NCBI GenBank assembly: GCA_012964265.1
Contig: DTUH01000191.1
Location: forward strand, 1-9,877
Length of the DNA stretch: 9,877 nucleotides
Direction of reading: 5' to 3'
Origin: Candidatus Lambdaproteobacteria bacterium
GTDB taxonomy: Bacteria > SAR324 > NAC60-12
How positions within the stretch are numbered: the stretch's first letter is position 1; every line of letters begins with the position of its first letter. The notes beneath the pieces are model-generated. The model ran no database searches. It had not been told where the DNA came from and was given only the letters and a program-made list of their open reading frames with translations. Position numbers and translations under genes: made by a program. Positions 7,076-9,877 of this stretch are shown here, piece by piece.

Positions 7076-7541
7076 ATTTTTCAAACCGGAAACGGATCTC
7101 CTCCACCCGTTTCCGGTTAAGACCAAAATCCCAATGCCCCAGGCGGGATGCCGAACGAACATGGATCAACGCTTCGGATTCCATAAAATAAAACTCAACA
7201 TCATCTATAAAACGCAGCCAGCGTGTGGTGAATTCCACATGCCAATAGACTTCGTTTTGCGTGATTATCCGTGTGTCATACATCGAATGAATAACCTCGT
7301 TTAGCCTCTCTTTTGCAGCTTCTAATGAGACATTGTAATGAATCGGCTGGATCTGGTGTTTTGAATCACTCTCCTGACTCAAAACGCAATTTGGACTCTC
7401 CGGACAGGGCAACAGCAGATTATTTTTAAGACCCAAATTTTCCGGACGATTTGCCGAACATCCGCTAATTCCCCACAGCATAATTATTCCTCCCATTACG
7501 ATGATAAAATTTTTTTGCACAAACTGAAATTTGTTACGCAT
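7059..7541 (-). CDS. DUF1499 family lipoprotein
   Basis: The 160-aa product carries a lipoprotein signal (FIIVMGGIIMLWGISGC, modified Cys28) and then a DUF1499 domain. The signatures are CPESPNCVLSQ early in the mature part, a central VYWHVEFTTRWLRFIDDVEF, and IHVRSASRLGHWDFGLNRKR near the C-terminus, followed by VEEIRFRFEKL. DUF1499 proteins are widespread in proteobacteria and photosynthetic organisms and have no established biochemical role. I chose ATG 7541; a TTG at 7547 would add two residues. No convincing ribosome site is visible. It is convergent with the small lipoprotein gene. The domain assignment is firm; function is unknown. Confidence 0.9.
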   Translation of the reverse strand: MRNKFQFVQKNFIIVMGGIIMLWGISGCSANRPENLGLKNNLLLPCPESPNCVLSQESDSKHQIQPIHYNVSLEAAKERLNEVIHSMYDTRIITQNEVYWHVEFTTRWLRFIDDVEFYFMESEALIHVRSASRLGHWDFGLNRKRVEEIRFRFEKLKKPS

Positions 7542-7590
7542 TTTCAAAAATTAATTCATTATTTTTACTCGACAGTCACAAGTTTTGTCG

Positions 7591-7667
7591 TGTCATCCCG
7601 AACGTATGTGAGGGATCTTGTATGATATAAGTACTTTATCAGATCTCTCCCTTCGGTCGAGATGACA
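7591..7667. repeat. MITE-like inverted-repeat element, TGTCATCCCGA ends
   Basis: The left arm TGTCATCCCGAACGTATGTG continues to AGGGATCTT. The right arm AGATCTCTCCCTTCGGTCGA continues to GATGACA, and its reverse complement matches the left arm imperfectly over about 27 bases. The centre is AT-rich. It shares the TGTCAT ends, the internal GATCT and the overall size with the 5703-5784 element. It lies upstream of the DUF1499 gene in a gene-free stretch (7542-7911), so it could affect that gene's promoter. Confidence 0.7.
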
Positions 7668-7765
7668 AGTCAGAGTCAATAATATCAATATCTTACAAGA
7701 ACTCATGACTCACGAGATATTTACTAAACGTGTCAATTTCGCAAATAATTGTTACTCCCTCTCGA

Positions 7766-7864
7766 TTGTCATTCCCGCGCACGTGGGAATCCAGGGGTGC
7801 TTCTGCAAAACAAGTCTTCAATCAGTGCGCTCGGCTGGATCCCGGATCAAGTCCGGGGTGACAA
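7766..7864. repeat. REP/MITE-like element with dRS3-type palindrome
   Basis: The left arm TTGTCATTCCCGCGCACGTG continues to GGAATCCAG; the right arm CTGGATCCCGGATCAAGTCC continues to GGGGTGACAA. The ends are mutually inverted. The left arm contains ATTCCCGCGCACGTGGGAAT (7771-7790), which fits the neisserial dRS3 pattern of ATTCCC, eight bases, GGGAAT. The right arm holds its own palindrome around CCGGATCAAGTCCGG. Short open frames that cross this element are non-coding artefacts. Confidence 0.75.
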
Positions 7865-7911
7865 AAGAAAACCTTTTTCTAAAGCCCTGTTTACACCTCA
7901 GAGTTTGACAG

Positions 7912-8841
7912 TTAATCTAAACGCACCGCCCGATGCAGTCTGATTTGCCATTGCTTCTGTTTGTATAAAGTCGCAAAGCCCTCTATTTGCAAAAAATCAC
8001 CTTTCCGGATTTTGCCGAGACCGAGCCACTTTCGCTGATTTTCAAAACTGATAACAGGCAGTCCTTTTTTCATTCTGTGGTGCTCCAGAAAAATGAGCTT
8101 CGCCCCTTTACGCAGTTGCTGAATTTTTTTGATTTTGCCCCGCACCCTTACAAAACGTCCGTTATATTTTGACAAATCAATAGCGTCCGCTTTTTTAATT
8201 TTGGAGACAAAATACGGATTTTTTAGGGAATAGACTGTCTTTCCCTCTTTACGCATACGCAGCAAATAACGTTTGCGTGATTTCCGATAACTCCAGATTC
8301 CAAGGTGTTTTTCAAAAGCATGTGCCTCAGCTTTTGCGTATGTTTTGAAATCAGCGGGCCATGCATAGCGCGTGTCAAAATAGCTGTGCCCATGTTTGAT
8401 CAGTGCCAAATTTATGTTGTGCCCCTTAACTTCCAAAACCGCGAGAAGCCGCCCAAAATTTCCAGTTTTGTTTTTCGGATTAACCCACAAAACCGGATTT
8501 GCTTTTGAAAGCACAGACCTTAAATAACCTTTTGCAGGCAATCCTAATTTTGGATCTTTACCTTTGTGTGATTTTTTTAATTCCGGAGTATCGACGTAGA
8601 GCAGTCGAATCCGCTCTTCCGGATTGCTAAATCTACCGTTACGGTTTAAATCTGCGTCAAAAGTGTCACCGTCAATAACCCGGACTTTCATTTTCTGGAG
8701 GGGAAATTTTTTCCAGTTTTTGGGCAGCGACTGTCCTTCAACCGCAAAAGTTTGCTGTGCCGCAAAAGTCAGGCTTAAACATAAGCCAAGCCTGACGAAG
8801 CAAAGAGTTAAACGCAAACCATCACGGACAAGAGTTTTCAA
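7912..8841 (-). CDS. Exported staphylococcal-nuclease-type (thermonuclease) protein with C-terminal OB-like extension
   Basis: The 309-aa product begins with a signal peptide (hydrophobic LTLCFVRLGLCLSLTFAA, likely cut after Ala33 in TFA-VEG). Residues about 50-185 are an SNase domain. VRVIDGDTFDAD supplies Asp57/Asp59, and RIRLLYVDTPE gives Arg79, Asp84, Thr85 and Glu87 (matching nuclease Arg35, Asp40, Thr41, Glu43). FGRLLAVLEVKGHNINLAL gives Arg131 (matching Arg87). All catalytic and calcium residues are present, so calcium-dependent nuclease activity is expected. Between the first strands lies DLNRNGRFSNPE (64-75), an EF-hand-like loop. Residues about 220-309 (RFVRVRGKIKKI, GDFLQIEGFATLYKQKQWQI) look like a second OB-fold and are very basic. 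The start is TTG 8841 with a weak ribosome site; TTG 8817 is an alternative. No ATG precedes the domain. It probably acts outside the cytoplasm. Confidence 0.9.
   Translation of the reverse strand: MKTLVRDGLRLTLCFVRLGLCLSLTFAAQQTFAVEGQSLPKNWKKFPLQKMKVRVIDGDTFDADLNRNGRFSNPEERIRLLYVDTPELKKSHKGKDPKLGLPAKGYLRSVLSKANPVLWVNPKNKTGNFGRLLAVLEVKGHNINLALIKHGHSYFDTRYAWPADFKTYAKAEAHAFEKHLGIWSYRKSRKRYLLRMRKEGKTVYSLKNPYFVSKIKKADAIDLSKYNGRFVRVRGKIKKIQQLRKGAKLIFLEHHRMKKGLPVISFENQRKWLGLGKIRKGDFLQIEGFATLYKQKQWQIRLHRAVRLD
8768..8796. promoter_or_regulatory. Overlapping alternative hairpins in the nuclease signal-peptide codons
   Basis: GTCAGGCTT (8768-8776) and AAGCCTGAC (8788-8796) form a perfect 9-bp stem with an 11-base loop. 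Within it GGCTTA (8772-8777) and TAAGCC (8782-8787) form a competing 6-bp stem with a 4-base loop. Both lie about 45-75 bases after the TTG start of the nuclease. A regulatory role is speculative. Confidence 0.3.
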
Positions 8842-8982
8842 ATCACTTAAAAGGTTTTGGGTTTGATTTTAGATGACAAGAAATAATTTTCCAGTCTGCA
8901 TTTCCGGGACACGGCGTCTCATGTCATAACCGGCGAATTTGGCTGGATTCTTGTATTACACGGGGAGCAACCCACACTATTG

Positions 8983-9678
8983 ATGACCAAAGCAGGAACC
9001 ATGCAAGTATCCTCAAATACACCTCCGGTGGTAAACAAGTCGAATTCGGAAAGACAAAAAGCGCCTCCTGAAAAAAAAGAGCTGGACGTTCAATCACAAA
9101 GTACGCTTTCGAAAAAAACTTCCCGTTTTCCCGGCAATTCACGGTTAGGTCAAAAAAATATGCCGCCCAACCCTGAACTGAACAACATCCTCAGAGCAGA
9201 TTCTCACGGAGGCACCATGACTCTGCGGCGTTCCTATGGAATGGTCGTTTCAGGTTTTGAAAACGTGTCCAAACAACAGCAGCTCACTTCAGACGCGGCG
9301 GATCAATTTGGTAAAACTGTGGACTTCCGTATCCAGGAATTGAACGGAGAATCGATCCGGAAAATTAAGGAACTACCGGAATATAAAAGTTTTGCTTTGG
9401 ATGATATAAGCGATTTGGGCGACGAAATCAGTGACTTGATGCAGGATCCGGAAAACTATTTAAAAGCATTTGCACTGCTGAAAAATTCAACTTTTGCTGT
9501 GCTGATGGAATCAACCGAGAGTGTGCACCGCTCCTTTGCAGAATCAATGAAAGATAAGGGCGAGGAAAAACTGTTATTCGGCATGCTGGACATGATCAAG
9601 GATTTAGGCGGTTTGGTGGGCTTCCAGGAGTCAACCCAAATCAATCAGAATAACAGCAGCATTAATATACGAGTCTGA
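8983..9678 (+). CDS. Unrecognised soluble protein (231 aa)
   Basis: I do not recognise a family. There is no signal peptide, lipobox or membrane segment. Residues 1 to about 75 are low-complexity and probably disordered, rich in Ser, Asn, Pro, Lys and Gln (NTPPVVNKSNSERQKAPPEK). From about residue 80 the protein looks structured and mostly helical, with acidic patches (FALDDISDLGDEISDLMQD), conserved-looking hydrophobics (YLKAFALLKNSTFAVLMEST) and a Gly-rich amphipathic end (MLDMIKDLGGLVGF), then a polar Asn-rich tail. I chose ATG 8983; TTG 8980 would add one residue. ATG 9001 has AGGA closer to it (3 bases) and is a fair alternative; a GGGGAG at 8962 lies too far upstream for 8983. Codon use resembles the neighbours. 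It is divergent from the nuclease gene and followed by a small hairpin. The length, start context and non-random composition support a real gene. Confidence 0.72.
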   Translation: MTKAGTMQVSSNTPPVVNKSNSERQKAPPEKKELDVQSQSTLSKKTSRFPGNSRLGQKNMPPNPELNNILRADSHGGTMTLRRSYGMVVSGFENVSKQQQLTSDAADQFGKTVDFRIQELNGESIRKIKELPEYKSFALDDISDLGDEISDLMQDPENYLKAFALLKNSTFAVLMESTESVHRSFAESMKDKGEEKLLFGMLDMIKDLGGLVGFQESTQINQNNSSINIRV

Positions 9679-9683
9679 AACGC

Positions 9684-9706
9684 GCCTGAAAACTCCAGCT
9701 TCAGGC
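9684..9706 (+). terminator. Weak terminator-like hairpin after the unrecognised gene
   Basis: GCCTGAA (9684-9690) pairs with TTCAGGC (9700-9706) over a 9-base loop, five bases after the stop codon at 9678. Only a poor T-rich tail follows (ACTTCAAAATTCTT), so intrinsic termination would be inefficient. Confidence 0.4.
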
Positions 9707-9801
9707 ACTTCAAAATTCTTCACCATCCGTAAAAGCACAGCAGCCATCCGGAATAATGATTTCGATCCCGTTCCATTTCCCACAATACTATTGCAAATTA
9801 A

Positions 9802-9877
9802 ATGATCAATCCCACTTCTGCGTCTCCAGTCGGAATTCTTGGTTTAGGCTTTTTGGGACAGATTCTAGCCCGTGAAT
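9802..9877 (+). CDS. N-terminus of a Rossmann-fold NAD(P)-binding protein, cut by the window edge
   Basis: From ATG 9802 the frame is open to the edge (25 codons) and reads SPVGILGLGFLGQILARE after the first few residues. GILGLGFLGQ is a first beta-strand plus GxGxxG dinucleotide-binding turn, as found in NAD(P)-dependent epimerases of the YeeZ type and in hydroxyacid or 6-phosphogluconate dehydrogenase-like enzymes. The visible part cannot separate these. No clear ribosome site precedes the ATG. The 120 bases before it hold only the weak hairpin after the previous gene. Confidence 0.65.
   Translation, partial: MINPTSASPVGILGLGFLGQILARE

Noticed and set aside
7705..7943. Two overlapping plus-strand open frames of 64 and 67 codons
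   Set aside because: They run through the REP/MITE-like element at 7766-7864, and their shared peptide pattern (IPAHVGIQ-like) is the usual by-product of translating such repeats. They have no supporting start context.
8983..9678. Secretion-apparatus or flagellar gatekeeper-like protein
   Set aside because: The disordered N-terminus with a helical core is suggestive but no diagnostic motif is present and no secretion or flagellar gene is nearby, so I did not assign it.

Overview
The window reads as chromosomal DNA from a Gram-negative bacterium of moderate G+C. The evidence is two lipoprotein signal sequences, a TatC translocase subunit, a FetAB-type ABC exporter, a DUF1499 protein, and small palindromic repeats with TGTCAT ends of the kind common in proteobacteria. 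I cannot name the species. No tRNA, rRNA, CRISPR array, transposase or phage gene was seen.

Layout, left to right. Bases 1-2238 (minus strand) are one open frame that runs off the left edge. It encodes a signal-peptide-bearing protein with 14 WD40-like repeats, which fits two seven-bladed propellers, followed by a polar tail. Divergent from it is tatC (2414-3235, plus). A HAD-family phosphatase (3336-3944, minus) stands head-to-head with a tightly coupled fetA/fetB pair (3982-4770 and 4760-5560, plus). The 263-bp gap at 5561-5823 holds two palindromic elements and a direct repeat with an exact 100-bp offset. It separates fetB from a convergent YegS/BmrU-type lipid kinase (5824-6747, minus).

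A 67-aa lipoprotein (6853-7056, plus) is divergent from the kinase and ends two bases from the stop of a convergent DUF1499 lipoprotein (7059-7541, minus). Bases 7542-7911 carry no gene but contain two more inverted-repeat elements. An exported staphylococcal-nuclease-type enzyme with a C-terminal OB-like extension follows (7912-8841, minus), then an unrecognised soluble, helix-rich 231-aa protein (8983-9678, plus). At the right edge is the first 25 codons of a Rossmann-fold protein (9802 onward).

Most genes look like unlinked housekeeping or envelope functions rather than one pathway. The only clear functional unit is fetA-fetB. A loose theme is the cell envelope: four products carry export signals and two are integral membrane proteins. 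I found no convincing new multi-gene system. The points most worth checking are the double-propeller exported protein, the EF-hand-like loop inside the nuclease domain, the GGDGH substitution in the lipid kinase, the repeat cluster around 5575-5784, and the orphan gene at 8983.
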